Positions 1-13,332 of a DNA stretch of 64,000 nucleotides are shown here, in pieces. Made by a program: the position numbers and the translations under genes. The stretch spans positions 124,001 to 188,000 of the forward strand of contig PUQB01000266.1 of assembly GCA_003024785.1 (NCBI GenBank), read 5' to 3'. The notes under the pieces were generated by a model that worked only from the letters and a program-made list of their open reading frames with translations, had not been told where the DNA came from and made no database searches. How positions within the stretch are numbered: position 1 is the stretch's first letter; each line of letters starts with the position of its first letter. Origin of the DNA: Selaginella tamariscina. Taxonomy: Eukaryota; Streptophyta; Lycopodiopsida; Selaginellales; Selaginellaceae.

Positions 1-1310
1 ATTATTAACATTTACAAAATTGATATGGCCCCAACATATCCAAATCAATAGCTCATTAAAATGAACATGGGATTGAAGCACTAAATATTCTTAATTTAAT
101 TAAAATTTGAAGAATATTTTTCTAGGCTGCAAATTGGCATGCATACAATGTTTACTTAAAAAATGGTTGGTAATACTTATATAATATATATACAGTGTAT
201 ATCGACATATAATATATGTTTATATCACATTGCACCATGTGGTTTGTCTATTTTGCTTGTGAATAATAGAGTAAATCATTACATATTCACCAAGAATCTT
301 AAGAGATTACTTGTACACGGACTGGAGGTATACAGTTTCATATATATTGTAAATATATATATGTAAATTTAATTTATATAGTTAAATTTTTGGGAGCCAC
401 ATCAGTTTTGTAATATTATGCTTCATGTCATAAATGATATATAATTACAATATATAATACAATTTTATTATATATTGATTAAACAGTGCATATTATTTCT
501 TTATTTTTACTATGAATTTAATATTAATTCGTTATAATATAAAAGCCAAGACTTATCTTTGTGAATACAATAATATTAATAATTACTTTACATTGATGAT
601 ATAGAATGTAAATGGTTAAATATGTTGCCTGTGTAGATTAACTTTTTTGGTTTACAATATGGTTTTACTATTTATTAATGATTATATAATGAATAAATTG
701 AAAAGGTGTTAATAAAATTAAAAGAATATAAGATTAAATTTATATATTTAATATATTTAAATCATTATATAAATTAATTTAAAATTTGTTAATTTAAATC
801 ATTATGGTTTATTTAATTGTTTAAATCATGATCTAAAATCAAAATTGTCATTTTATATAAAAGTGATTAAAAAGTCTATTAATGAAAAAGTTTTTATTTA
901 AATAGTGATACTTTATATTTATAAATCTTTAAGTGTTATTTTTGACTTAATATATTTTCTTTATTAAATATCCAAAATTGTTTGATTTTTACAATGGATA
1001 ACATTTAATTAAATAGTTATTTCCATTCTAAATATTGGTAAAACATGTTCCCATATTTATTTTGTAACATTCTATAAATTGGTTTAAGGTTTATTTAATA
1101 TTAAATGTTATAAATTAAGTTAAATGTTATATTAAATGTTATAAGTTAATACCAAACTTATATTTCTTATATAATTTAATATTAAATGTTACAAAATTTA
1201 ATAATTTTGTTTAAAACTCAATTTGACAATAAATTTAAGTTATTTTTTTCAAAATTAAATGTCATTTAAAAAAAACTCTAAATTATGTTTGTAGTCACCT
1301 TTTTTAGACA
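1..1310. repeat. Left copy of a window-scale inverted repeat (partner 59,310-60,290)
   Basis: Read forward, this AT-rich stretch matches the reverse complement of 59,310-60,290 block by block. Matching landmarks are AACATTTACAAAATTGATAT near position 8, TTTGTCTATTTTGCTTGTGA near 243, ATATATAATTACAATATATA near 437, GACTTATCTTTGTGAATAC near 550, and the AAAACATGTTC block near 1,040. Similarity is patchy, with indels. No coding potential is visible, and the short open frames here are not gene-like. Confidence 0.75.
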
Positions 1311-1439
1311 TTTTATTCTTAAAATATTTGTATACATGTGAGGGAAAAGGAATTATGTTAATTAATTATAAATATTAAAAATGGACAAAACAAATAAGAT
1401 AAGATAAAAATGTAACATATATAATATATAAACACAAGA

Positions 1440-1680
1440 TAACAATTGGGTTAAGAGTCCAACATAAGAATAAATTTATTATGTTAAAATTAATAATTGG
1501 GTTTAATGTCCAATTTAAGAATAAAATCATCGTGTTAAAGAGGTTATTAAATAGTTAAGCCCGAGCATGGATAAATTAAGTTTTGAGAATAAATTCACTA
1601 TGTTAAAGATAACAACTATATTAAGGGTTCAACTTAAAAATAAACTTACTAGCTTAATGATAATAACTAAATAAATAATA
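1440..1680. repeat. Degenerate tandem repeat, about four units of 50-65 bp
   Basis: Units share the pattern of TAACAATTGGGTTAAG followed by 'gtccaac', then 'aagaataaa', then 'tatgttaaa'. They begin near 1,439, 1,491, 1,545 and 1,608. The units have diverged and no gene is associated with them. Confidence 0.6.
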
Positions 1681-1699
1681 AATTATTATTAAATAATTA

Positions 1700-1915
1700 A
1701 ACTCACCAACAATGGATATGTGTACTAGTATGGTCTATTATTTAATAAGCATGATATATTTTCAAAATTGCCACATATATATGCTTTAAATATACTTAAT
1801 AGCTTAAGTATGACCATGTGTATTAGTATGGTCTACTTTTTAATAAACATTTTAATAAGTATAGTATATTTTTAAAATCATCACATATATCTTTAAATAT
1901 ACTTAATACTTGGAG
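1700..1915. repeat. Tandem duplication of about 105 bp
   Basis: Two consecutive copies share GTACTAGTATGGTCTA or GTATTAGTATGGTCTA, then 'ttaataa', then CACATATAT, then TTTAAATATACTTAATA. The first starts near 1,715 and the second near 1,815. Confidence 0.7.
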
Positions 1916-2759
1916 TATCACGGCCCAGGTTTCACATGTAAAGATGCTTAAAAACATAAACACAATGTGTAATTTATATTTGCTTAGTAAAACATATATA
2001 ATCATAAACTTTAAATATATTTCATCTTTAAATTTTATTTAAAAATAGTTCTATAAACAATATATTAGAATATTTTATGTTTAAATAGTAATACTAACAA
2101 TGATGTAGTTGTGTAAGATTTATTTTCTATTTCTTGTATATATGATTGTGATATATCATTTTATACTTTTAATAACATTTCAAGTAATTAGTTCATGCTT
2201 TTTGTTATGTGCATTTTAAAAAATATTACAAAAGGAGCAAATAAGTGTAATTTTCATGTGAAAATTTTAGTTATTTAAATGTTTAATAATTAAATTAAAT
2301 TCTTACGTTGTGTAATAATTCTTAATAGATTAATGTTTAATTTGTATTTCGAAACGTAGTTGCAATTTGAATGCCTTTCGTGCATTTGAATGTTTTTTAT
2401 TTTTCTTTTAATGGAGGCATTAGCTAATTAGGGTCTAAAGAATTATAAAATTATTCATATTTATTTTGCCAAAAAAAAGAAATAATTTATGATAGGTATT
2501 TTAGGTACAATAAATTTTCGTACACATGTAAGATATAATCCGATTTTTTTTTTCTATTGTTTTTATATTTATTAATATTTTTTGAGTTTTATTCGGACGA
2601 AAAATATATTTGTACAAGACGAAGTGATGACTTAATAAATAATCCTTACAAAAGAAATGATTTAAGAATATAACACTCATAAAAAAAATTAAATACAATT
2701 TATGTAATATATTATTAGTCTATTTGTATTTTTTTAATAGCATTTATTTTTATATGTTA
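1916..2759. other. AT-rich intergenic DNA, no gene seen
   Basis: Long A/T runs and short open frames only. I see no splice-flanked exon, conserved protein motif or tandem array. Confidence 0.6.
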
Positions 2760-4050
2760 TAACACACACATGTGGGGGAGAGAGCTCCAAACACATACAA
2801 CACATATATATTAACTTGTATATGTAATTATTTTATATTAATATACATTGTATATGTATATGTAATTGTTTTATATTATGTAATATGTATATATAGCGAC
2901 TTCTTTAATAAAGAGATATATATAGATGTTATATAGTTGTGAAAAATTATTTGAATTTGTATATCTGTTTAAAATGCATTAATGTTATTATAAATGTAAA
3001 AGATAAAAAAAGTTATAAAAAGGAATTGAAGAAATAAATTTTGTTAATTTGAGAGATAAAGCTAAATGATATATATATATATATATATATTTTATAAGTT
3101 AATGTTTGCACAATTTATAACAATGATACTTTAAAATATCACTTCAAAAAATCAAATACTTATAATTAATAATAAGAATCATTGAGAAGATACCCATGTA
3201 AATTACAATAACTATAAAATCCAATTTATTATTTAAAAAAATTTAATAAGATATTACGAATGTGAAACCTAAAAAAAATGATTAAAAATAAGTATTTACA
3301 TTTGTAATTTTTGATATTCAATTTGTTTATATAAAAATTATCAATAATGGCTAAGTTATGATAATTATGTTGATTTTAATACAAACCTTATGCTTAAATA
3401 TATTTTATTTATATTTTATATAGTAATAATTACATAAAATATTTTTATATGTGTTTTTAAGGAACTATTATTAATATCAAAATAATACCTCGTTCTAATA
3501 TTTTTAACATAAATAAACATGAAAAAGAATTATAATAAGACTATCCTAACATAAAGATACTTATAAAGAATATTTATTATACTTTCATTTTAAGACATCT
3601 TTGTTATATTTCTTTTTTGCATTTTATTTGTGTTAAAAATATACAATTAGGTATCATTTGATATTAATAACAATTCCTTTAAATATCACACAAGGATATT
3701 TTATATAATTATATTATAAAAAATACAAGAAAGATATTGAAATATATAGAATTATGTATTAAGTTTATACTAAAATATAACCTAATTGTTATTGGTGATT
3801 TTAACATAGAAAAAAAAAACACAAATGTAAATATTTATTTCTAATTTTTTTCCCTTAGGAATACCTTTTTCAAACCATAAATCAATATTTATACATTTTT
3901 TTTAAATTATTTTTTAATCATTATTTACAAGTATTGATCTTTTAAAATGGTTAACTATAACTCCTTACTAAAGAAGTCATTATGTATACATTATATAATA
4001 AACAATTAACATATCTATATGTTTGAAGCTCTTTTCCCTTTGCATATATA
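2760..4050. repeat. Degenerate long inverted repeat around a short centre
   Basis: The left arm at 2,770-3,310 contains 'gagagctccaaacacat', 'gacttctttaataaagag' and ATAAGTATTTACATTTGT. It is mirrored by the reverse complement of 3,820-4,050, which gives 'agagcttcaaacatat', 'gacttctttagtaaggag' and ATAAATATTTACATTTGT. An (AT)n tract lies at about 3,068-3,091. The arms are diverged and AT-rich, so part of the match could be composition, but the matching blocks come in consistent order. Confidence 0.5.
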
Positions 4051-4239
4051 TATGTTTATACATCAAAAATCATGAAATAACACAAAACAAACATAAAGAT
4101 ACATAGATATGTGTTTGAAAAATTACTACGAATTTATTATATGGTATAAGTTCCCAATCGTTCTTTCTCAATAATCATGCACTAACTCATCATTGTCATC
4201 TTATATAAAAGTATATTCTTTATCTATATAGATAATGTG

Positions 4240-5570
4240 TTTATAGTTGATATGTGCATCCCTTTATAATAAAATTGTTCCATGTACTACAGTGTTCTTG
4301 CTTTACAAATTTATGTTGCATCGTTCTGACAATGAGAACACCCTTAGGGCTTAGCAAGCCCCTAAGTCAAAAAATAAGTTATTATGAATTGAATGCTAAT
4401 AAAATAACATACAATAGTTTAAAAGAATGTACACGTGTGCATTTACATCTGAGTAATAACAGTGCCGTGATGCACTTTATATATATATGTATCCTAGAGT
4501 ATTATATGGAAAAACTGTGGACACTTTCGTATAACACTACTTTTATACTTTAGCATTATATAATTATATATATGATGTATATGCATACTTTTATTGTTTT
4601 ACTTGGATAATAATAGATTGTTCTTCACCACATGTTACAAAGAGCCATTTATGTTTTACGAGGTGATACGCCGGCAGTCTTGAGCCAAAGAAATCTAATA
4701 GTATGCAATTTCTTTATGGACTGAAAAAATATCGTTAAATTAATAAGCATAATCTATACCTGTATGTAGCAGCAAAAGTGATGTATACACACTCATGGGA
4801 CGTCTTATCTTCGGCAATAAACGAAAGGTATCTTATTATTAGTACGAACAATGTTCCTTGTCTTGTATGCAGTAAGAAATACTCAACAAGTCAGCTAAGG
4901 TGAGCTTTGCGACGCAAGATGTGTCAAAACTAGCTTCATCATTGTACAACCAACTTGTGAACATGGGATACACAGTGAAGATAGGGTAGAAATCAAGAGG
5001 CTTATCGTAGAAGTGGTGGATATGTTTATAATAGGGATTTTTATTTTGCTTATATGTTGGCAGCTCAAAAAAATAAAAAAAGCCAAGAACATGGAGGCTG
5101 CAAGAGTCGGGTATAATAATTTAGCGAGTAAAAATATGCACAAACACATCGTAGATTATGCATGCACACACGTTATTACGTTACTAATCAAAAGCAACTG
5201 TTCATAAATGTGTAAATACACCAACTGCAACAAGAGAAGCTTGAGTATATTCCATCTCAGTTTATAATGCAGCATTTTATTAAATGGCGTGTTTTGGTTT
5301 TGTTAGTACTCCTTGCATGAAAATTGAGAAAGAATTCATGCTTTCATTACTAATGATTTGCTATTGAACATAAAGGTGTTTTAGGAAATCTCAACCAATA
5401 GATGTACTAACTATATTCTTATATAATACATATGCATATGTATACAATAATAATATGCGTATACACCTATCCACTGCTTACACACACACGCACACATATA
5501 TACATATATGAATTGTGCGACAAAACGTAGACACACCTGGGAACATCTTGTTGGTTTCCAGTCCTATATA
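4240..5570 (-). pseudogene. Decayed partial duplicate of the 5' part of the 20.7-24.4 kb coiled-coil gene
   Basis: The segment aligns in the same orientation with 23,770-25,375 and then, past the hAT insertion, with 28,120-28,230. Shared blocks are the exon piece reading TTCTTCACCAC...TTACGAGGTGATA (4,621-4,675 versus 24,083-24,137), the TAGATTATGCATGCACACAC block (5,152 versus 25,161), and GACAAAACGTAGACACACCT (5,519 versus 28,190). Coding frames corresponding to the exons at 23,544-23,892 and 24,070-24,198 are broken by stops and indels, and the downstream exons are missing. A 130-base stretch at 4,880-5,030 has no counterpart in the other copy. This is a non-functional segmental duplicate. 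Confidence 0.75.
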
Positions 5571-5942
5571 TATAATTATAATGTTAATATATATGATTCA
5601 CGTAATATTAATTATATTATTAATATTAATACTTTACCTCAAAGAAGTTTTCTATTGATTTATTAGTGACGGCTGGAGACTGCTCTGCAGTTTATTATTC
5701 TCTGTCATAATGTTTCTCTCTCTCTCTCTTTATCTATCTATCTATCTATCTGTATGTCTAACCATTTCCTGTAATAATTTTATTCAATACATAGCAAAAT
5801 AACACACACACACACACACACATATATTTGTGTGTTATTTATTGTTTCACATTCTATGAAATGTTACATGTCACTATTATGATTCTCAATATATGTTAAA
5901 CATACGTACAAGACTTTTACGACATAATAAACGCAATTAAAT
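5571..5942. repeat. Simple repeats between two pseudogenes
   Basis: Contains (CT)n followed by (CTAT)n at about 5,714-5,750 and (CA)n at about 5,804-5,823, in AT-rich DNA. The last 120 bases resemble the 3' flank of the related acidic-family copy at 53,690-53,780, including CAATAAATAA-type sequence beyond the stop codon. Confidence 0.7.
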
Positions 5943-6335
5943 TTGTTTATTAATTCAACTCGGATAAGATCTCAAGATCCAGCCCTTTACCCAGTAAGCC
6001 CACTCTGGCCAGTTCCTTGTCTAGATACTCAATATCCTTATCACTCACTTGAAACACTTTCTTGTCAAGAAACCTGCACTGTGTCCACCACGGTTGCTCA
6101 GGTAGACAAACACATGCTTATAGTCACCGCGAGTCCTATCTTTTTAGTTTTTGTTCCCTCAGTTTCTACATCATCATCCGAACTGGTTCGCTTCTCTTTA
6201 CTAAAGATCCGGAACGCCAAATCCTCCACATGTAGCCTCCTGTGTTGTGATTCACCCTCATTACTGACAGGAACTGTGTGTAGAAATACACATCCATAGC
6301 GAACATATCGGCATGCAACGTGAATATCCCTAAAA
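5943..6335 (-). pseudogene. Acidic multicopy family member, decayed copy
   Basis: The minus strand carries the same reading order as the copies at 53.8 and 60.6 kb. A start-proximal RYGCVF-like block lies near 6,290, a SSDDD..E acidic block near 6,170, a Y.HVFVYL block near 6,105, and the C-terminal block VSDKDIEYLDKELARVGLLG near 6,020. The stop matches TTGAATTAAT near 5,945. Relative to the 60.6 kb copy it lacks the eleven-residue repeat array and the DDSVDCY block and carries several indels. The function of the family is unknown. Confidence 0.65.
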
Positions 6336-8140
6336 AGGAGACCAAAACTAGTCTATATTAAGTGATTTGTTTTTATTGATTCTTAATAAATTCCTATTAA
6401 AGGATTCTATTAGTTTTTCTGTTGTAAATATTTAAATTTTAGCTGGGTTTAATTAATTATTAATAACTTATTAACCCTTAATTAAATTATTATCATTAAT
6501 TTAATTCAGTTATTATTTTTAACCTGATGATTTTATTTTTAAATCAAATACTTAAAATGAAACTCCCCGTTAGTGGCATATGCTTTAGTTGTTATGTTTA
6601 ACCTAGTGAGTTTATTTTTAAGCTCTTAACTTTATATATCTTTAAGCTTAACTATTTAATAACCTATTTAATTAATTAATAATAATTGATTTAAGTTATT
6701 ATCCTTAACCTAATATATTTTTAACTTAATTATTAAGTTTATCCTTAAGTTTTTAGCTCCTAATGCCTTTTACTACGTAATGTTTGCTTGATGGTTTTTA
6801 TTAGAGTTGGATTAACGAAACATGTCTTGAACTAGAAACAGCTCAAGTAACATAACAACATGCTCATGTAACAAACAATTGAGAACTTAAAAGTCAAAAG
6901 GAAGAAAAGGGTTTGTAAGGGTTGCTGCCTACGGTATCGTGATGTTCGATTGAATGTTGTCTGTGAGCTTCAAATAACACTTAATGATTTTGAGCAACTA
7001 CAAAATAAAAATATTACTAAAGCTAAACGAAATGGTACAAAGATTTTATATGAATTAATTCAGGAATATCAACTAGACACAATAATCTCAATATTATGTA
7101 TATGAAATTGTATACATTAAACATTTTAACGAGAAAATTTATAATCATCGGAGTTTATTTTTACACATTATACAATTTGTGTAAATATGCTATTTAATTC
7201 TAAAATAAAACTATGTAAAAATATATATAGTACAAGATAATATATCTATTTTATAAACTATGGCATTTATAACATTTACTTATTTAATTTATTTCATTTT
7301 AATTAGAAATTAAATATATGTATTTCCATGGATTTGCTTAATATAAAACATTACATGAGAACTTTTATGCTTAAATTAAATTAAATGCTAAAATTAAATA
7401 TTTTTGTGTATTGATTTTTTATAATTTAATTTATTAAAATATAGATAAAAATATACATATGTATTTTACAAGTTAAATACACCCCTAATGTATAATTTTG
7501 CAGAATTATAACTTAATTATTACCTTTAACCCAATAAATTTATTTTAATTTAAATTTTTAACTCATTAACTTAATAAGTTTATCCCCTTAATTTAAGGAT
7601 ATTAAATTTAAAACGGTTGTTAGAATGGCCGTTGATGAACACACTCGCAATATTTAAGATGTATGTGATGTATGTCATGCAATGGTCATATATAACTTAT
7701 GCTTAATCTTATTATATAAATTTTTTAATAATCTTTTATTTACTTAAATACAATACATATATTTATCTTTTATTTGTTAGGGAGTTTATCCCTAAACCTT
7801 AACCTTGATCTCCTAAGTTTACATGTGAGGGTTACACACGACCCTGGTGGTATTAATTTAAATTTAATAAATTTTTATTTATAAAATAAAATAAATATAA
7901 ATTAAAATAGTAAGCTTCTCAAAATTCTCTTATATAAAATAAATAAAATTAAAATCTTAATTATTTATATTAATATATTTTAAAAATCTTTATTTAAACT
8001 TGTGATAGTGAAACACATAAAAAACATAATTTTTACCCTTGCAAAAGTGAGGAAATTTTACATAAATCTAAGGTTATTTAGAATTTTGCCATGGTTAGAA
8101 ATTATATTAACCGTCTAGTGGGATCACATAGTTCAAGATT
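6336..8140. other. AT-rich intergenic DNA, no gene seen
   Basis: Runs of 'ttaacc..gtttatttttaag' recur loosely at 6,530-6,760 and 7,500-7,620, suggesting an old degenerate repeat. A short less AT-rich piece near 6,870-6,960 has no recognisable frame. Confidence 0.55.
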
Positions 8141-8265
8141 CAAAATGACTATAGAGTAGGACGGGAGTTAAGTGACGAGGGAATTCAAAATTTAAGGTGA
8201 TTGTACAATGGGGCTACGTAGGTTCTAGATTTAAGGTAACCTTGTGACGGGGCAGACGTATACTT
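8100..8265. repeat. Short degenerate tandem repeat, unit about 50-55 bp
   Basis: Three loose copies of 'gttc(a/t)agattcaaa..gac..gtaggacgggg' begin near 8,130, 8,183 and 8,220. They sit directly before the microsatellite. Confidence 0.4.
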
Positions 8266-8290
8266 CTTTCTCAAAGCCCCCTCCCCCCCC

Positions 8291-8291
8291 G

Positions 8292-8351
<60 letters not shown>

Positions 8352-8354
8352 CAC
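8291..8354. repeat. Compound (CT)n-(CA)n microsatellite
   Basis: A poly-C stretch, about 13 CT units and then about 15 CA units are uninterrupted or nearly so. Reading frames across it are repeat artefacts. Confidence 0.95.
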
Positions 8355-8454
8355 GCGCAAGGGTTATCTTCACTAAGTAATTGCATGTACAGGGGTATGT
8401 CAGTTTAGAAATTTTAATTATTAAAATTATCAATTACCATTACCATTACCACCT

Positions 8455-9996
8455 AGGGCATTCTATATACTTAGATTGTTTATTTCTTATTTGTTTTAAT
8501 GAATAAAAGCATATTAAAGACAAGAAACGCAAATACACTTCAAAAAACAATATACTGTATTTGATAGAAATGTAATAAGATATCTTTTAAATACATAATA
8601 TTTATTATTGTATACATACATTTGTGTTTACATATATATATATATTGATGGAGAACATTATATAGAAAACTTATAATATTATATTAACAATTAAATTTTG
8701 TAGATTATCATATATTTGATGTACGGTATTTTATATTAAAACATGTATGTGTGTGTGGGCTAGCAGGCCTCTTGATATATACATGTAGCGTTATACAAAT
8801 ATATAACTATAGATTTTTAAACGCTAATAAAAACGCAAATATCTCCTTAAAACCCCTTTTTTCGCAAAATCTCTAAGCTTCATGTTTTACACATAATTTT
8901 CTTAAAAACTATATATTTATATGTATATGACTATGAAATAACACACCTATATGTATTCTAAATGCTGAAGTATAAGCTTGTTTTAATACACCCAAAAATT
9001 TAAAGTGTGGAGCAATTAAATGAGACACATAATTTAAATATATATATATATATATATAACTAATATATACATTTTAAATTATAAGTGTGTATCTATTTTA
9101 AAGAATATTTTGATATCGGATGATTATTATTATAATATATATATATAACATATTTAAGGCACATGTATGTATATACTTAATAAAATTTTAAATGATGAAG
9201 GGTAACTCCATTTATTCTATAATTAAAAATATAAAACAAAATTCTAGAACAAAGTACATTATATCAAAATATAGACTATTATTATTATATTTTAAGTTTT
9301 TATAATTTTCATTGTAAAATGATGTTAAAATCTTGAGAAAAACAGAGCACTTAATTATAGAATTAATTAGAAATAATAAAACTAAATTTAATCATTATTA
9401 ACACATAAAATTAAGGTATTATATCAGATTACCAGTGGTGTGTGTAAGAGATAATATATTTAAAATACCTCAAAACACCAGATGTCATTGGGTAAGCATT
9501 TAACATATTTAGTAGAATCACTGGTTTAATAAGGAATCAATACATTAATATATTATTTTAAAGCTAATAATTATATTTTAATTTTAAAATATATAAACAA
9601 AGTTTTCAGGTCTTTTGACATGCGAATTAAATAATCAAATCATCAATCCGAAATTAATTATTTCCCTAATAAAATACTAAAACAATGCAAGATCATTTTC
9701 CATGTTATGATTATTAATAAAACAAGGAGTCAAATTCATTAATGGCTACTTCAATAGAAGAATTTACTTATATATGTATATAATATATATGATTTGTAAT
9801 ATGACTGTATGTATAAATGTATATAATATATATGATTTGTAATATGACAGCGTAGGACAAACACACGTATATATGTAAATGTACCAGTGTGTATATAATT
9901 ATGAATATATATTAAGAAGTACATTGTTATATTTATAGTAAGTATCAATAACTTAATATGGTACAACACAATGTATGTAGTTTAAACTTCTCTCTC

Positions 9997-10000
<4 letters not shown>
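8455..10000. other. AT-rich intergenic DNA with a 44-bp tandem duplication
   Basis: No gene is seen. Two copies of a 44-base unit containing ATATATGATTTGTAATATGA lie at about 9,775-9,850, and an (AT)n tract at about 9,040-9,058. Confidence 0.6.

Positions 10001-10044
<44 letters not shown>
10001..10044. repeat. Compound (CT)n-(AT)n microsatellite
   Basis: About ten CT units are followed by about thirteen AT units, immediately beyond the last recognisable exon of the minus-strand gene. Confidence 0.95.
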
Positions 10045-12020
10045 GATACCTGAACCCTGCCATGAGATACAGGCTTGGTGGTAATTGTTCTCGCACTCAA
10101 CGCATTTTAACCAAGAAAATATTTCCGTCCCTCACAAAACCACCCGACCTCCCCCGAGCTGTCTCTAGTCTCCAAAGAAACATATGTATATACGATGCTG
10201 GCTGTAGATGTATCTGCAACATTAGATAATATCTCTTGGCCATATTAAGTGCCAAGTATCACGACTTTCAGCATACATGTATATGTGTGTATAGTGTGTA
10301 CACATACAGACAAAAAAATCTGTACGAAGCATCACGAATGCGTCTCTCTCTTACACACACGTAATACAGGTATGTATATATGTATATATTGTACACTCGC
10401 ACCACTGATACTTGACATATACATGTATATGTGTACAAACACAAAATGTATATAATACATATGCATATAATTACACTAACACGCACACACACGTACACAC
10501 GTACCGCGTCACCAGAAGGGTGCATGGCCACAGATGCATGTCTTGTTCTGTTGGAGTTTCAAGGCAGTAATAACACATTCCGCAAACCCGTCTTCCTTCT
10601 CCGTATACAAGACAAACTGTTTCTCATCTGCATGAATAGAAAACCATAAAAAAAAACCGAGAGAGAGAGAGATCAAACTATAGATAGTTTTACTTGCTGT
10701 GTATGCATGTTCACACACGCATAGACACACACACGCACACACAACCACGCTAAATCTTACCATCTTCATTACACTTAGTTCCCTCCGTTTGTTTAGCATC
10801 TTGTTTATCATCTAGACACTCCAGGTCATCTCTTGATGTGGATTTATCACAAGTTTCTGCACAAAACATTGTCGATGTGTGTGTGAGCGCGCACTCTTGC
10901 GTTCAAAATCGTATATACCAAAACTTACCAACTTGATGATGCAATTGCATGTCTTCAGTTTCAAGCCTGCTACACTCACATTAGATATATAACATATACA
11001 ACATAACATATTATATACAACTAGTTAGATAAAGTGTACCTTTTACATGATACAAGCTCAGTCAAGATTTTATCCTTCTCTTCCAGTAAACGAAGTCTTT
11101 CCTCGGCCTACCACACTACGAAATATTATACAGGGAACATAGCAAACGTTATGAATGAGTTATGTACGAGGGAGGGAGAGTATCTCTCTCTCACACACAC
11201 AGTCCACAGTTCTCTCTTTAAGCAATTGGTGCATTTTCAGGAGCTTCTCTCGCATCACCTGTAAATTACTATCATGTAACTATATTACGCTTTCATACAT
11301 AATATACGTTACAATATGGTAATAGTAAAATACTATTAATAGATTATATTCATGTTAACCTGTAAACTTGAATCTTGTTCTGAGGTTCCTTCCTGTAGTC
11401 TCCTCACGAAAACCCTTAAGCCCTCTGTCAAATTCTGCAATTAATAGTTTAGCATATAGCATGTCAATTTATTACATCGTGATCTATATATGTGTGTGCG
11501 TATGTGCACAGTATATTTAATGTATCACCTGCTTCTCAGCATTAAGCTGAGAGATAGTCCTGTCCTTGGCCTCTGAAGCCTTCTGAACGTTTCTGAGTCA
11601 AGGACGGGGACACACACACTCGCAGGCAGCATGCTTCCACGTGTGCATGTGTGTATTGCATATCCTTATACATTATATTGATTAAAACTATATATAAGGG
11701 ATATTAATGTGAGATTCACTTCATTGCTGTAGTCGTTTTTGCTTTCTTCGAGAAGCTCTTTCAATACTACGATTTCCTTGTCTTTCTCACCAAGACAGAC
11801 ACTCTTTTCTTTGAGCTCAGCCTCTAATGTACGTGCTTTATCTAAAAAACATTTATGTAAATAAATTAAAGTGTTTATCACTAGTTAACCTTATATTAAA
11901 ACACACACACGCACACACACAAACCACACATGGCTTACCTACAAGTTTCTGTTCCGCATCAACCATCCATTGTACTTGGTCTTGAAGCTGGGTAACTGCA
12001 GGAGTTCTCGTCAAAATACT

Positions 12021-12067
<47 letters not shown>

Positions 12068-12885
12068 CGACAGGGAAATAATATACATGCACATTAAGAT
12101 ACATGTGTGTGTATGTATGTACGTACCTCGCGTTTGGGTGTCATTGTTGTTATATATCTTAGTCATGTGTGTGTGCGTGTGTTGTATATGTATAGACTAA
12201 AAACATAAATATATGTCTGTGTACACAGAGACTGCACCTAACATGGCATAATATACAAGTAAACAAACATATATGTATGCATGTCGGGAAACACACACAC
12301 ACACACACACCTGTGTCGGATCTAGAGGTTACAAGTTGGCGTGTTTCTTCTAAAACTCGCTTGACAGAAGATGCTTCGTGGTCAACGGCTTCAAAGTATA
12401 ATATTCCTGCCCAGCTTCTCTGTAGTAACCGCTAGCTGGCTCATTACATTCTTAAGCTTTTGTTCGAGCTCATACTTGGATATCTGCATAGATATACAAT
12501 GTTATATATACACACAACTGATTATATGTATCTCTATACACACATTATATACAGTAAATAAATAACAGACGTTAGCATACGATACATAGAAAGTTTTAAC
12601 AACACAGTAGTATATACATAACACATGCTACTATACAAGACGCACGTCCAAAATGGATACGGATTGAGTGAATCACCGACCAGCAAAATCGTGTATCGAC
12701 TAAACACACTACACACATGCATACCTTCAACTCCTCCAAGGCTGTATTCCTAGACTCTAACACAGCCTTCAACTGTGTTTTTGAGCATTTCACATTGTTT
12801 TCCATTGCAGACATCTCAAGAGCCATTATCTTCACCTGAAAAAACACACAAAAATCAATAATGCATACTACAATACAATACAATG

Positions 12886-12921
<36 letters not shown>

Positions 12922-13294
12922 AGAGAGAGAGGATTATAGTGTATATACTAAGATAGCTCACAGTATTTTCCACAGTATTTTCCAGTTTGTGACGGGCCTC
13001 AACAGACTTGGGCGCCTAGTGATGCTCTTACTCTCTCTCCGTAGACCTCAACTTCTGCATTATATAAACCAGATAAATGCAGATACATTGTGTACGTTAC
13101 ATGCATTAGAGATTCCGCTTCCATCTTAGCTGAATTCTCCTTGGACTGCCAATACTCAAATAAGAGATATTACCATGTAATACTTGTGTGTAACATTTGT
13201 ATATATACTCACTTATCGCTTTCCTGCAAATCAGACTAATTGCGTGTGTGAAGAGAGATGCAGCTTCGATTGTTACCTTCAGATACGGCGCCAT
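10045..13294 (-). CDS. Multi-exon coiled-coil protein with a C-terminal PHD-like zinc finger, possibly damaged
   Basis: At least a dozen short exons have consensus GT/AG borders. The start MAPYLK is at 13,294 just inside a telo-box leader. Exons I can place are 12,725-12,835 (ALEMSAMENNVK), 12,311-12,483, 11,939-11,995 (LQDQVQWMVDAEQK), 11,720-11,841 (AELKEKSVCLGEKDKEIVVL), 11,529-11,592, 11,360-11,434, about 11,041-11,110 (EERLRLLEEKDKILTELV), about 10,929-10,975, about 10,763-10,855 and about 10,511-10,630. They encode Leu/Glu/Lys-rich heptads typical of a long coiled coil. The exon ending CICGHAPF joins in frame to 10,045-10,180, giving VGWFC and then, after a one-base shift, CVECENNYHQAC. 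That is the C-x2-C-x4-H-x2-C core of a PHD finger, a family that commonly reads histone-tail methylation. The final Cys pair is not seen. The exon near 12,970-13,053 has in-frame stops and 12,311-12,483 has a frameshift, so this copy may be a pseudogene. Confidence 0.55.
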
Positions 13295-13299
13295 TGTTC

Positions 13300-13332
13300 T
13301 GAAGAACCCTAAACCAAGAACTAGGGTTTATG
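13300..13332 (-). promoter_or_regulatory. Telo-box leader of the coiled-coil gene
   Basis: The minus strand reads AAACCCTAGTTC and then GGTTTAGGGTT just upstream of the ATG. Telo-boxes (AAACCCTA) are known elements near the transcription start of many plant housekeeping and ribosomal genes. The 51.3 kb copy keeps the same arrangement at about 51,340-51,362. Confidence 0.6.

Noticed and set aside
1430..1680. Evenly spaced repeats as a CRISPR-like array
   Set aside because: The units are degenerate and contiguous with no unique spacers, and the DNA is plant nuclear.
5943..6299. Plus-strand frame of 118 codons
   Set aside because: The opposite strand carries the acidic-family sequence that is conserved with two other loci; the plus frame is a shadow.
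8185..8433. Open frame with long CVCVCV and ERERER runs
   Set aside because: It is translation of a CT/CA microsatellite, not a protein. The same applies to similar frames near 12,000, 12,900, 22,900, 44,700 and 53,090.
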